A stretch of DNA of 55,155 nt from Chitinivibrionia bacterium (GTDB lineage: Bacteria > Fibrobacterota > Chitinivibrionia > Chitinivibrionales > Chitinivibrionaceae): positions 1-55,155 of the forward strand of contig WRAZ01000011.1 of NCBI GenBank assembly GCA_009779925.1, read 5' to 3'. Within the stretch, counting starts at the first letter, position 1. Each line of letters starts with the position of its first letter. The position numbers and the translations under genes are program-made. A model generated the notes under the pieces. It was not told the DNA's origin. It worked only from the letters and a program-made list of their open reading frames with translations, and ran no database searches. Shown piece after piece: positions 7,991 to 17,187 of this stretch.

Positions 7991-8293
7991 ATGCCTAACA
8001 TATTTGAATATTTGGGAATCGTGCTGTATTTTTATTCAAGCGAACACGAGCCAATTCACTGCCACGGCAGATACGGAGAATTTGAAAGTAAAGCAGAGTT
8101 TTATATAAGCAACGGCGAAATAACCGAAGTAAAAATAAAAGAAGTAAAGGGTATGAAACCGCTCAAAGGCGCAAAATTAAAAGACTTTAAGGAGTTTCTT
8201 AAAAATCATTCGCCGCAAATAGTTGCAAAATGGGTGGATTTCTTTGTTTATCATAAGGATGTTCCTTTTGAAAGGATAGAAAAGCATCTATGA
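7991..8293 (+). CDS. DUF4160 family protein
   Basis: 100 residues, RBS GGAAG 8 bases before the ATG. 'YFYSSEHEPIHCHGRYGEF' carries the conserved H-E-P-x-H-x-H core of DUF4160, and the C-terminal half is Lys-rich and helical. Its stop overlaps the next start by four bases (ATGA), so the two are translationally coupled. DUF4160-DUF2442 pairs are widespread and behave genomically like toxin-antitoxin modules; which would be toxic is not established from sequence. Confidence 0.8.
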   Translation: MPNIFEYLGIVLYFYSSEHEPIHCHGRYGEFESKAEFYISNGEITEVKIKEVKGMKPLKGAKLKDFKEFLKNHSPQIVAKWVDFFVYHKDVPFERIEKHL

Positions 8294-8580
8294 AAATAAC
8301 CGTAGAATACAACAGTGATAACTCTTTTTTTCTCCCACAAATAAGGCAAGCCGATTTTGCGGGTGCTTATTCGGTTTTGCTTACATTTAGCGACGGTGTA
8401 AAAAGAAAAGTGAATTTCGGCGGATTTTTGAAAAAATCTCTGCATCCGACAATTCGTTCTTATTTAGACGAAAATAATTTCAAAAAATTCAAAATTGAAC
8501 GCGGAAATATTGTTTGGGGTAAGAACTGGGATTTGGTTTTTCCTGTAGAGCAATTATACGAAGGTAAAATAAAAGTATAA
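8290..8580 (+). CDS. DUF2442 family protein
   Basis: 96 residues starting inside the previous stop codon. It has the short DUF2442 pattern: an alternating-strand N-terminus, 'LLTFSDGVKRKVNF', 'LHPTIRSYLDENNFKKFKIERGNIVWG' and a closing 'DLVFPVEQLYEG'. It is the likely partner of the DUF4160 protein. A terminator follows at once, so the pair forms a complete two-gene unit. Confidence 0.8.
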   Translation: MKITVEYNSDNSFFLPQIRQADFAGAYSVLLTFSDGVKRKVNFGGFLKKSLHPTIRSYLDENNFKKFKIERGNIVWGKNWDLVFPVEQLYEGKIKV

Positions 8581-8610
8581 AAAAATAAAATTTACTGCGA
8601 AGAATAACAA

Positions 8611-8646
8611 AAAAAGACGGTCGGAAATTCCCCAGCCGTCTTTTTT
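8611..8646. terminator. Terminator after the DUF4160/DUF2442 pair
   Basis: AAAAAGACGG pairs with CCGTCTTTTT around a short loop, with A and T runs on the two sides, so it can act on both strands. A near-copy with the same core lies at 9631-9666. Confidence 0.85.
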
Positions 8647-8883
8647 ATTTACAATGCTTATTCAACTTACTTAAAGGGCAAGAATGAAAAGTCGGGGCTT
8701 ATTCCGACAATTCAAACTTTATCGCACCTACAAACTCCGCCAAACAGCAGATTTTTCTGTATTTTGCCATTTTCCCACAATTTTTCTTCGCTCTTGACAA
8801 CAATATCGGCATTTTATTATTTCAACCACTGTTTTAATCAGTGATTAAATCGATGATTGAATTTGTTTTTTTTATATAGTTTC

Positions 8884-8907
8884 GGGCTTTGGGGAAAATG
8901 AAGAAAA
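8884..8907 (+). repeat. 24-bp direct repeat, left copy
   Basis: Begins GGGCTTTGGGGAAAATG and recurs identically at 9590-9613. The two copies flank the VapBC-like pair. Confidence 0.85.
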
Positions 8908-8997
8908 TTACAGAAGTATTATAAACACTTGATTTATTCGGTGGCATTTAATTATTTTATATATGATTGAATTCCTAAAATAATTAAGGAGGGCATT

Positions 8998-9156
8998 ATG
9001 TTTTCACTTCAAAAAAACGTAAAAACAAACACTAATACAAAAGACGGCAATTTGCTGGCAAGCGTTCTCCGTTTGCAGATTTCGCGCCCGGTTAATTATG
9101 ACTGGAAAAAAGATTATGCCGAAGCATTGGGAGAGAAATATGCGCGTATTCATTGA
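8998..9156 (+). CDS. Small antitoxin-like protein upstream of VapC
   Basis: 52 residues from an ATG with a strong AAGGAGGG RBS (8987-8994). The sequence (MFSLQKNVKTNTNTKD ... PVNYDWKKDYAEALGEKYARIH) matches no family I recognise. Its end overlaps the PIN-domain gene by 17 bases, and the size, order and overlap are those of a type II antitoxin. The conserved-looking C-terminus (DWKKDYAEALGEKYA) could be the toxin-binding helix. Confidence 0.6.
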   Translation: MFSLQKNVKTNTNTKDGNLLASVLRLQISRPVNYDWKKDYAEALGEKYARIH

Positions 9157-9547
9157 TGCAAATATAATTATTGACGTTTTGCTTAACAGGCAAGACCTTT
9201 ACGAAGACGCTTCTAATGTTTTGAGAATTTGCGAAGAAAAGAAAACTGCGCTTGCTCCGCATACCATTTCAAATATATTTTTTATTACGAGAAAAGATTA
9301 TACGCCCAAAGAAAGAAAATCAATGTTGCTTGGAATTCTTGAATATATAGATATTGTCCCTACGGGGAAATATCAAATTGTTCAAGCGCTGAAAAACGAA
9401 AACATAGACGATTTTGAAGACGCTTTGCAGCTTGAATGCGCAAAAGAATTTAATGCTGATTTTATCGTTAGCAGAGATGTTAACGGATTTTCAAATACCG
9501 ATATTGAAGTAATTACTCCGAAAGAATTTGTAAGAAAATTCGGTTAA
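9140..9547 (+). CDS. PIN-domain ribonuclease, VapC-like toxin
   Basis: 135 residues. I chose the ATG at 9140 (RBS GGGAGAG, then MRVFIDANIIIDVLL) over an upstream in-frame ATG at 9098 because the PIN fold starts right at this methionine. Acidic residues expected of the metal site are present: Asp6 (FIDANIIID), an internal Glu/Asp pair in 'DDFEDALQLECA' and Asp in 'IVSRDVNGF'. PIN toxins cleave RNA. The gene overlaps the antitoxin-like gene, and a bidirectional terminator follows. Confidence 0.88.
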   Translation: MRVFIDANIIIDVLLNRQDLYEDASNVLRICEEKKTALAPHTISNIFFITRKDYTPKERKSMLLGILEYIDIVPTGKYQIVQALKNENIDDFEDALQLECAKEFNADFIVSRDVNGFSNTDIEVITPKEFVRKFG

Positions 9548-9589
9548 TTGTAAAAAGTGCGGGATTTGTATTTATTTTAATACAGTTTT

Positions 9590-9613
9590 GGGCTTTGGGG
9601 AAAATGAAGAAAA
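9590..9613 (+). repeat. 24-bp direct repeat, right copy
   Basis: Same 24 bases as 8884-8907, again located upstream of a GACGG/CCGTC terminator or gene boundary. It may record duplication of a spacer around an inserted module. Confidence 0.85.
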
Positions 9614-9630
9614 AAATACAAAAATTTACA

Positions 9631-9666
9631 AAAAAAGACGGTCGGAAAATTCCCAACCGTCTTTTT
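9631..9666. terminator. Bidirectional terminator between vapC-like gene and secF
   Basis: A GACGGT/ACCGTC stem flanked by A6-7 and T5, situated between convergent genes. It is nearly identical to the hairpin at 8611-8646. Confidence 0.85.
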
Positions 9667-9684
9667 ATTTATTTGAACTTCAAC

Positions 9685-10629
9685 TTACTTGTTGATAATC
9701 CACTTTTTATTCCACATCACAAGAATTGCGCAAGCGATATACAATGACGAGAATGTTCCGATTGTGAAGCCGAAGGTAAGCGCCGCGGCGAAATTTTCCA
9801 GAACGTTGCCCGAGTTGAAGAACACGAAGAATATCGACAAAACAACCAAAAGCGTTGACCCGGTCGTTACTATGTTTCTCTTGAATGTCTCGTTTATACT
9901 TTTGTTTACAAGGTCGTCAAAACTCATTTTCTCGAACGCTTTGTCGGCGAGATTTTCGCGAACGCGGTCGAAAATAACGATGGTTGAGTTTATCGAGTAA
10001 GCAACAACCGTAAGAATTGCCGCAAGAACGGGAATAGAGAATTCCCAACCCGTTATCGCGAAAAGACCTACCGTAAGAAATGCGTCGTGAGCAAGCGCCA
10101 CAACAGAGGCAATTCCGTATTGATACTTAAAGCGAATTGCCAAATACAAAACTATTACGGCAATCGAAAGAAGTATGGCTTTAAGCGCGTCCGCCTGCAA
10201 TTCGCGTCCGATACGAGGTCCGACGGTTTCTACTCTCAGGACTTCAAAGGGCTTTCCTTCAAAGTTTTGCGCCAAAACGTTTGCTACTTGCTCGCGCACG
10301 TTAATGCCCTCGCCTTGCGCTTTGAGCGTTATTTGCATTTCTGTTCCTTGTGTTTCGCCGATTGAGCGAACGAGGCGTACTTCGGGAGTTCCCAGACCTA
10401 AGGTCGATACTTCCTGACGAATTTTGCCTATATCGGAGCGAACGTCGTCTTGAAAGTAGATTTGCAATTCTGTTCCGCCGACAAAATCCACCGAAAAATT
10501 AAGTCCGCCGCGTGCAATCAGGGCAATTATTGTAATCGCAATAAGTATGCCGGAAATAGCAAAGGCAATTTTTCTGTTCCCGATGAAATTTATGTTGGGA
10601 ACTTTGAAATTTGTAGTAGTTTTTTCCAT
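9685..10629 (-). CDS. secF: Protein translocase subunit SecF
   Basis: 314 residues with six predicted membrane segments. N-terminal TM 'IAFAISGILIAITIIALI', then 'GLNFSVDFVGGTELQI' (the conserved SecF motif), a periplasmic domain to about residue 130, then five TMs with 'VGPRIGRELQADAL', 'SINSTIVIFDRVREN' and 'FKRNIVTTGSTLL'. It uses the proton motive force with SecD to finish Sec-dependent export. It starts 18 bases after secD and is co-transcribed with it. Confidence 0.96.
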   Translation of the reverse strand: MEKTTTNFKVPNINFIGNRKIAFAISGILIAITIIALIARGGLNFSVDFVGGTELQIYFQDDVRSDIGKIRQEVSTLGLGTPEVRLVRSIGETQGTEMQITLKAQGEGINVREQVANVLAQNFEGKPFEVLRVETVGPRIGRELQADALKAILLSIAVIVLYLAIRFKYQYGIASVVALAHDAFLTVGLFAITGWEFSIPVLAAILTVVAYSINSTIVIFDRVRENLADKAFEKMSFDDLVNKSINETFKRNIVTTGSTLLVVLSIFFVFFNSGNVLENFAAALTFGFTIGTFSSLYIACAILVMWNKKWIINK

Positions 10630-10647
10630 TTTTCTTCTCCGTTTCTC

Positions 10648-12354
10648 TTATATGCTCAATTTTTCAACCTTACCGCTTGCTGTTGCAACACGGAAAACGG
10701 TTTTGGTGAATGTGAGTGCGGTGTAAAGCGACACCGAAATACCAATCAACATAGTCAGCGCAAATCCGCGAATTGGACCCGAGCCGATATTATACAGAAT
10801 AAGCGCGACAAAAATCGTTGTGATATTCGCGTCGAAAATCGCTCTGAACGCTCTTGCGTATCCTGCTTCTATGGCAGTGCGCGGCGCTTTTCCGACTTGC
10901 AACTCTTCGCGAATTCTTTCGAAAATCAGAACGTTTGCGTCAATCGCCATACCTACTATAAGTATTATACCTGCAATACCGGGAAGCGTTAAGGTCGCCG
11001 ATAATCCCGCCATAATTCCGAGAACAAAAAGAACGTTGAGAACTACCGCGATAATTGCGACAAATCCCGAAAGTTTGTAGCGGTAAAGCATAAATATCGA
11101 CACCAAAATAAAGCCGATAAGAAGCGCCCACGAAGCCCGCATAATAGAATCGAAACCCAGAGAAGGACCGATTACGCGCTCCTCAACAATTTCGATTGGA
11201 GCGGGAAGCGCACCTGCCTGCAACACAACCGCGAGCGCGCGCGCTTCCTCGATGGTGAATTGCCCGCTGATTTGCGCGCGACCCAAAGAAATTCTTTCGT
11301 TGATTGTCGGCGCGGAGTAAACAAAATCGTCGAGAACGATTGCCATTCTTTCGCCTACGTTGCGCGAAGTTATACGCTCAAACTCTCTTGCGCCGCGATT
11401 ATTGAAAACCAAACTCACCACGGGGGCGGAAGGTCTCATAGGGTCGCTTGACATCTCCTCGCGCGCGCTTTCTATATTTTCGCCGCCCATAGCCGCTTCC
11501 GCTCTTACAAAATACAGGCTAAAAAAGCGCTGTCCTGTTCCTCTGTCCGCCGAAGCTCTGTTGCTGCGTAAAAATCTTGAAGTCCCGAAGCCGCCGCGCC
11601 TGAGTGCGTCAATTACGTCTTGGCGCGCCAAAATTTCCATAACCGCGCTTATGTCGCGCTCGCGAACTCTTACATCGCCGCCGTGTCCGAACAAATAATC
11701 GGAAAATCTGCTGACCTGCGCTTCTTGCTCTTCGACTTCTTCATCTTCGCGAGCGGTGGCTCCTGCGAATAATCTTTCTGCAAGGCGCTGTTCTTCGCCG
11801 ACTGCTTCCGTAGGCTCTTGGGCATTTTCGATTACCTCTTCGCCTTCGCCGCCTGCGCCTGTAGCTCCTCTTGCCGCCATTTCGTTGCGCAACGCCCTGT
11901 CAATTATGCCGACCGCGTTCATAAACTCCGCGTCGGAGCGCAAAACGTGAAATCTCAGCTGAGCGGTCGATCCAAGCACCTCGCGGGCAATGGTTTCGTC
12001 GGTCAAGCCGGGCAATTCAACTATAAGACGGTCGCGCCCCTGCTTTTGAATATTCGGCTCGCTCAACCCCAAACCGTTGATACGGTTTTCGACAATCGTA
12101 AACGCTCTGTCGAGCAAATCGTCGTCGTGTTGGTTTTCGCGTGTTCGCTGAACTTCCAGAACAAGTCGCATTCCCCCCTGCAAATCAAGCCCCAGATTTA
12201 TAATTCTGTTGCGTAGTTGCGGGTCCTCGTTAATAATTCTTCGTTGCTCTTCCGCCGAATGACCGTAAAGTCTAATGGACGGATAAAGCGTATAAATCGA
12301 AGCGCCAATAAAAAAAACTGTGAGCATTATAGCCCAGATACTGCTTTTTCGCAT
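10648..12354 (-). CDS. secD: Protein translocase subunit SecD
   Basis: 568 residues. N-terminal TM, 'INLGLDLQGGMRLVLEV' (SecD signature), a large periplasmic P1 region, 'FNNRGAREFERITSRNVGERMAIVLDD' and 'GQFTIEEARALAVVLQAGALPAPIEIVEE', then five TMs with 'GMAIDANVLIFERIREEL' and 'ANITTIFVALIL'. The P1 head contains a Glu-rich insertion (about 165-225, GGEGEEVIENAQEPTE...) that is not standard and may be a flexible linker. RBS GAGAGG before the ATG. First gene of the secDF operon. Confidence 0.96.
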   Translation of the reverse strand: MRKSSIWAIMLTVFFIGASIYTLYPSIRLYGHSAEEQRRIINEDPQLRNRIINLGLDLQGGMRLVLEVQRTRENQHDDDLLDRAFTIVENRINGLGLSEPNIQKQGRDRLIVELPGLTDETIAREVLGSTAQLRFHVLRSDAEFMNAVGIIDRALRNEMAARGATGAGGEGEEVIENAQEPTEAVGEEQRLAERLFAGATAREDEEVEEQEAQVSRFSDYLFGHGGDVRVRERDISAVMEILARQDVIDALRRGGFGTSRFLRSNRASADRGTGQRFFSLYFVRAEAAMGGENIESAREEMSSDPMRPSAPVVSLVFNNRGAREFERITSRNVGERMAIVLDDFVYSAPTINERISLGRAQISGQFTIEEARALAVVLQAGALPAPIEIVEERVIGPSLGFDSIMRASWALLIGFILVSIFMLYRYKLSGFVAIIAVVLNVLFVLGIMAGLSATLTLPGIAGIILIVGMAIDANVLIFERIREELQVGKAPRTAIEAGYARAFRAIFDANITTIFVALILYNIGSGPIRGFALTMLIGISVSLYTALTFTKTVFRVATASGKVEKLSI

Positions 12355-12705
12355 AGATAAAACCTCTCAATTTTCAAAAAAACAACGCCGTTTTCACGGG
12401 TAAAATATTAAATCGCAAAGGTAAAATGCGGTATTAAATGAAAATGTGAGGTATTTTGTGTGAAATTTGTAGAAAATTAAGAACAAAAAACGGCAAATAG
12501 TAATTTAACACCACAAAAAAACTTCTTCACTGTATAGTTTTCTCTAATTTTTATGAAAACTAATTTTTCACCATTTATAAAATCGTCGTATAACCCCATA
12601 TGCTCCCCATTATCCAAGTAATCCATTTTTTTTGTTTCAAATAACGGGAAGAAAATACATTATACAGAGAGGCAAATATTATTTTTCTTAAAAAAAGGAA
12701 AATAA
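12355..12705. other. Divergent spacer between secD and the RhuM gene
   Basis: AT-rich with no open frame of note. It must carry the secD promoter (reverse) and the RhuM promoter (forward; ATTATACAG near 12657 is a possible -10 region). No hairpin stands out. Confidence 0.5.
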
Positions 12706-13716
12706 ATGACAAAAAACAAAAATGAAATTATTATTTATCAAAGCGAAGACGGGCAAACAAAGGTTGAAGTTTTACTTAACAACGATAATGTTTGGTTGCC
12801 GCTCGATAAAATCGCACAAATTTTCGGACGTGATAAATCGACTGTATCAAGACACATAAAAAACATATTTGAAGACGGCGAACTTGACAAAAAAGCAACT
12901 GTTGCAAATTTTGCAACAGTTCAAACCGAAGGCACAAGGCAAGTTATGCGGGACATAGAGTTCTATAACTTGGATATGATTATTTCTATCGGCTATCGTG
13001 TAAATTCACAAAACGGCATTCTTTTTAGAAAATGGGCGACCGAAATATTAAAAGAATATATCCGCAAAGGTTTTGCAATGAACGACGAACTGCTGAAAGA
13101 AGCGGGCGGCGGGAATTATTTTAAGGAATTGATTAGCCGAATTAGGGATATTCGTTCAAGCGAGAAGGTTTTTTATCGTCAAATTTTGGATATATACGCC
13201 ACAAGCGTTGATTATGACCCAAAATCCGAAACTTCAATCGAGTTTTTTAAGTTGGTGCAAAATAAAATGCACTATGCGGCACACGGAAAAACTGCCGCCG
13301 AATTAATAGTCGAACGCGCAAGTTCCGAATTACCGTTTATGGGATTAACCGCCTTTAAGGGCAAAAAACCAACAAAAAATGAGGCAATTATCGCAAAAAA
13401 CTATCTAAACGAAAAAGAAATTAAGGCGTTAAATTTAATAACTTCGATGTATCTTGATTACGCGGAACGTCAAGCGCAGAAAGAAGAAGTGATGTATATG
13501 AAAGACTGGGTTGTCAAACTTGACACATTCTTAAAAAACAACGACGAAAATATTTTGCAGAACGCAGGAAGCGTCAGCCGCGAATTTGCAGTTGAACACG
13601 CAAACAACGAGTATGATATTTACAGAGAAAAAACAAAAAACGAATTAACTCAAGTCGAGCAAGATTTTCTTGAAACCATTCGAGCAACTTATAAATTGTT
13701 AGAAAACAAAAATTAA
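12706..13716 (+). CDS. RhuM family protein (virulence RhuM), full length
   Basis: 336 residues, RBS AAAGGAAA. The N-terminal domain (about 10-130) is the RhuM/Bro-N-like DNA-binding-type fold: 'NVWLPLDKIAQIFGRDKSTVSRHIKNIFEDGEL', then 'YNLDMIISIGYRVNSQNGILFRKWATEILKEYI'. The middle is 'IRDIRSSEKVFYRQILDIYATSVDYD' and 'FFKLVQNKMHYAAHGKTAAELIVERA'; the end is 'MKDWVVKLDTFLKNNDENILQNAGSVS'. RhuM proteins are common in genomic islands; the molecular function is unsettled. A mutilated paralogue sits on the far side of uvrA. Confidence 0.9.
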   Translation: MTKNKNEIIIYQSEDGQTKVEVLLNNDNVWLPLDKIAQIFGRDKSTVSRHIKNIFEDGELDKKATVANFATVQTEGTRQVMRDIEFYNLDMIISIGYRVNSQNGILFRKWATEILKEYIRKGFAMNDELLKEAGGGNYFKELISRIRDIRSSEKVFYRQILDIYATSVDYDPKSETSIEFFKLVQNKMHYAAHGKTAAELIVERASSELPFMGLTAFKGKKPTKNEAIIAKNYLNEKEIKALNLITSMYLDYAERQAQKEEVMYMKDWVVKLDTFLKNNDENILQNAGSVSREFAVEHANNEYDIYREKTKNELTQVEQDFLETIRATYKLLENKN

Positions 13717-13870
13717 CGCCTCGGCAGTCGGCAATGAAGATGTTTGGTATTTTTTGCAATTTTGCCCAAAAACAACATTTTTACAACAAGCAAATATTAT
13801 TTTCCAGATAACCACAAAGAATGAATTGGTGAAGTTTTTCTGTAAAACTTTGTCAATTTGTTTGATTTTT
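13717..13870. other. Short spacer after the RhuM gene
   Basis: No gene is visible; AT-rich sequence leading to the hairpin at 13871. Confidence 0.5.
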
Positions 13871-13897
13871 AACGCTTGAAAAAGCGTGATTTTTTTG
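13871..13897 (+). terminator. Terminator downstream of the RhuM gene
   Basis: ACGCTT/AAGCGT stem followed by GA and seven T. It lies 155 bases after the RhuM stop. Confidence 0.65.
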
Positions 13898-14249
13898 TAT
13901 GTTGCAACAAAACGACTTATGGTCGTTCTGTTTGGAGTTGTAGCATACACGTCTTTCCGACAAAGGCAGTAGCAGTAATAGTATCAACGTTGTTGGCAAA
14001 TGGGGAGTGGAAATTTTTGGAGAAAGATTTTATATGTTTGAATTCACTGCCAACAAAATGTATTTCCTTGATGATGAAACCGGTGAAAGAGACTACGATG
14101 AAGAAGCTGCAGATTATAAAATCGAAGGAAGTAAAATAATGTTTGGAGAAGGAGGAACGTGGTTTGAACTCGGGACTTATTCCAACGGAAAAATAGCATT
14201 ATCCGCAGCAACTTTCGGGATGTCTTTTGAACTCGTTAAACTAAATTAA
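13888..14249 (+). pseudogene. Frameshifted small lipoprotein, lipocalin-like remnant
   Basis: Two frames together give a plausible small lipoprotein. The first reads a hydrophobic signal-like segment (LMVVLFGVVAYTS) up to about 13958. The second, shifted, reads SDKGSSSNSINVVGKWGVEIFGERFYMF... to a stop at 14249. The joined text would have a lipobox region followed by a 'VVGKW' lipocalin-like start; the lipobox cysteine is lost and about two bases appear to be missing at the join. The second frame has no good start of its own (only GTG at 14007), so I call it broken. A functional short protein from that GTG cannot be excluded. Confidence 0.55.
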
Positions 14250-14289
14250 GTTTACTGCAAAAAAGTTATTAAATAAAATCAGAAATCAT

Positions 14290-14320
14290 AGGGGCGGGAA
14301 AATTTCTCACCCCTTTTATT
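14290..14320 (+). terminator. Terminator-like hairpin before uvrA
   Basis: GGGG...CCCC with an internal GGGAAA/TTTCTC pairing is followed by TTTTATTTT. It separates the lipoprotein remnant from uvrA. Confidence 0.55.
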
Positions 14321-14365
14321 TTGGCATTTAGTATTTTTGAAGCATAAAACCAAAAAAGAGGAAAT

Positions 14366-17179
14366 ATGGAACAGAAAAACATAGTCATCAAGGGCGCTCG
14401 GGTACACAATCTTAAAAACATTGACGTGGAAATTCCGCGGAATAGTTTTACCGTGATTTCGGGGCTTTCGGGGAGCGGAAAGTCGTCGCTTGCGTTTGAT
14501 ACGCTTTATTCGGAAGGACAACGCCGCTATGTCGAAAGTTTGTCTGCATACGCGCGGCAGTTTTTGGGGCTTATGGAAAAACCCGACGTGGACAGTATCG
14601 AAGGGCTTTCTCCCGCGATTTCAATTGAGCAAAAAACGGGCGGGCACAATCCGCGCTCTACCGTGGCAACCATCACCGAAATTCACGATTATTTGCGCCT
14701 GCTTTACGGAAGCATAGGCGAGCCGCATTGCTATAATTGCGGAAAGCCGATAAGCAATCAAACCGTGCAGGAAATGTGCGACGCAATTCTTTCTTTTGAG
14801 GAAGGAACAAAAATCCAATTGCTCTCCCCTATTATAATAGGAAAAAAGGGCGAACACATCGACATCATAAAACACCTGCGCGAAAACGGCTTTGTAAGGG
14901 CGGTAATCGACGGCGAAACCAAAATGCTCGAAGACGAAATTACGCTCAACAAACAGCAAAAACACACGATAGAGGTCATTGTCGATAGATTGGTAATGAA
15001 AAAAGACATCGGACACCGCCTCACCGACTCGGTCGAAACCGCGCTTAAACACTCCTGCAACGCGAGTTTAATTGTGGATAAAAATGGCGAACGCGTGCTT
15101 TTTTCCGAAAATCTTGCCTGCCCCGACTGCGGAATAAGTTATGCCGAAATTTTGCCGCGAAATTTTTCGTTCAATACACCTTTCGGCGCGTGCCAGAGTT
15201 GCAGCGGGCTTGGATTTGTCAATGATTTCGACTTGGATTTGGTTATCACGAGCAAAAAAAACCAGCTTGTGCATTCTATTGCTTCTTGGAACGGAATTAG
15301 TTATGCGGCGAGTTATAATCGGCAGATTTTTTATGGGCTTTGCGATACATACAACATAGACAGAAAAGCGAGCTGGAACGATTTAACCGAAGCGCAGAGA
15401 AACATTATTTTGCACGGAAGCGGTTCCAAAAACATAAAAACTTCGTGGAGCAACAAGCCTTTTGAAGGGGTAATTCCAAACCTGCACAGGCGCTACAAAG
15501 AGACCGAATCTGGCGCAATTCGCGAGTGGATTGAGGGTTTTATGATTCAAAAAACTTGCCCCGATTGCGGCGGATTTCGACTTAACAAGGAGTCGCTTTC
15601 GGTTTTAATCGGCGGCAACGTAGGGGCGAAAAATTCGTCTCCGGCGATGAATATCGGCGAATTGTTGCACAAAAGCGTCGATGACGTAAAAATTTTCTTC
15701 GATAATCTTAATTTGGACGAACGACAACAATTTATCGCCAAGCAGATTTTGCGTGAAATAAATTCGCGGCTCGGATTTTTGGTAAATGTCGGGCTTGGAT
15801 ATTTGACATTAGACAGAATGGCGCAAACTCTCTCGGGCGGCGAAGCACAGCGCATACGGCTTGCCACGCAAATCGGGTCGCGGCTTACGGGGGTAACCTA
15901 TATTTTGGACGAGCCGAGCATTGGACTTCACCCGCGCGATAATTCCAAACTTTTGAGCACGCTTTTGTCGCTTCGGGACTTAGGAAACACGGTTGTTGTT
16001 GTAGAACACGACGAAGAAACGCTGAAATCCGCCGATTATTTAATCGATATAGGACCGCGAGCAGGCAGACACGGCGGCGAAATTGTCGCGGCAGGCACTC
16101 CCGCCGAGGTTATGGCAAACCCGAATTCGCTTACGGGCGGCTATTTGTCGGGGCGGCTGAAAATAGAATTTCCGAAAGAGCGAAGGACAGGAAACGGCAA
16201 TTCCATTAAAATAATTAACGCGAGCGGCAACAATCTCAAAAACGTAAACGCCGAAATTCCGCTTGGGACGCTTACGGTCATTACTGGCGTTTCGGGAAGC
16301 GGAAAATCCACGCTCATAAACCACACGCTTTATCCTGCGCTGTCAAAATTCCTGCACAAAGCAAAAGAGCACCCCTTGGAGCACGAAAAAATCGAGGGAA
16401 TGCAGTTTTTGGACAAAGTTATAAACATAGACCAGTCGGCAATCGGGCGCACACCGCGTTCCAATCCCGCGACATACACAAAATTATTCGACCTTATTCG
16501 CGATTTATACGGCTCGCTTCCCGAAAGCAAAATTCGCGGCTACGACAAAGGGCGCTTTTCCTTTAATGTAAAAGGCGGGCGTTGCGAAGCGTGTCAGGGC
16601 GACGGCGTAAGCAAGATTGAAATGCACTTTTTGCCCGACGTTTTTGTGGAGTGTTCGGAATGCCGCGGAAAACGCTACAACCGCGACACATTGGCGGTAA
16701 AATTCAAAGAAAAAAGCATTGCCGACGTATTGGAAATGACGGTTGACGAAGCGTTGGAATTTTTTCAGGCGCTCCCCTCTTTGCGCAAAAAAGTCGAAGT
16801 TTTGTCCCGCGTAGGACTTGGCTATATTCATTTGGGACAGCCCGCGACAACGCTTTCCGGCGGCGAAGCGCAACGCATAAAACTCGCCTCCGAACTAAAC
16901 CGCCCCGCAACGGGAAAAACGATTTACATTCTGGACGAGCCCACAACAGGACTTCACTTTGAAGACGTAAAAATGCTTATGCGCGTATTGCAAGAATTGG
17001 TAGATATGGGCAATTCGGTGGTGGTTATAGAGCACAATTTAGACGTAATAAAAAGCGCCGATTGGATAATAGACCTCGGTCCCGAAGGCGGCGGCAAAGG
17101 CGGTCGAGTAGTCGCCGTGGGTACTCCCGAAGAAATCGCGGGGAATATGGCGAGCACGACGGGGAAGTATTTGGGGTGA
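14366..17179 (+). CDS. uvrA: Excinuclease ABC subunit A
   Basis: 937 residues, the usual length, RBS AGAGGAAA. Damage-recognition ATPase of nucleotide excision repair, acting as a dimer with UvrB. Visible in order: first Walker A GLSGSGKS (33-40); zinc pairs CYNC, CPDC/CQSC and CPDC; '[17 protein letters not shown]' signature with '[15 protein letters not shown]'; second Walker A GVSGSGKS; the zinc finger CEAC...CSEC; and the second signature [13 protein letters not shown] with '[15 protein letters not shown]'. All ATP-site residues look intact. The gene is flanked by RhuM copies, the downstream one beginning 8 bases after the stop. Confidence 0.98.
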   Translation: MEQKNIVIKGARVHNLKNIDVEIPRNSFTVISGLSGSGKSSLAFDTLYSEGQRRYVESLSAYARQFLGLMEKPDVDSIEGLSPAISIEQKTGGHNPRSTVATITEIHDYLRLLYGSIGEPHCYNCGKPISNQTVQEMCDAILSFEEGTKIQLLSPIIIGKKGEHIDIIKHLRENGFVRAVIDGETKMLEDEITLNKQQKHTIEVIVDRLVMKKDIGHRLTDSVETALKHSCNASLIVDKNGERVLFSENLACPDCGISYAEILPRNFSFNTPFGACQSCSGLGFVNDFDLDLVITSKKNQLVHSIASWNGISYAASYNRQIFYGLCDTYNIDRKASWNDLTEAQRNIILHGSGSKNIKTSWSNKPFEGVIPNLHRRYKETESGAIREWIEGFMIQKTCPDCGGFRLNKESLSVLIGGNVGAKNSSPAMNIGELLHKSVDDVKIFFDNLNLDERQQFIAKQILREINSRLGFLVNVGLGYLTLDRMAQTLSGGEAQRIRLATQIGSRLTGVTYILDEPSIGLHPRDNSKLLSTLLSLRDLGNTVVVVEHDEETLKSADYLIDIGPRAGRHGGEIVAAGTPAEVMANPNSLTGGYLSGRLKIEFPKERRTGNGNSIKIINASGNNLKNVNAEIPLGTLTVITGVSGSGKSTLINHTLYPALSKFLHKAKEHPLEHEKIEGMQFLDKVINIDQSAIGRTPRSNPATYTKLFDLIRDLYGSLPESKIRGYDKGRFSFNVKGGRCEACQGDGVSKIEMHFLPDVFVECSECRGKRYNRDTLAVKFKEKSIADVLEMTVDEALEFFQALPSLRKKVEVLSRVGLGYIHLGQPATTLSGGEAQRIKLASELNRPATGKTIYILDEPTTGLHFEDVKMLMRVLQELVDMGNSVVVIEHNLDVIKSADWIIDLGPEGGGKGGRVVAVGTPEEIAGNMASTTGKYLG

Positions 17180-17187
17180 AAACAAAA

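Larger units (their letters stand above)
8581..8997. other. Spacer between the two toxin-antitoxin-like pairs
   Basis: No gene is visible. It holds a terminator (8611-8646), a small hairpin near 8692-8709 (GTCGG/CCGAC), a short repeat shared with the region after the VapC gene (8884-8907), and the RBS AAGGAGGG of the antitoxin-like gene. Confidence 0.65.

Noticed and set aside
9098-9139. Earlier ATG for the PIN-domain protein
   Set aside because: It adds 14 residues before the conserved first strand and overlaps more of the antitoxin-like gene; the ATG at 9140 has its own RBS.
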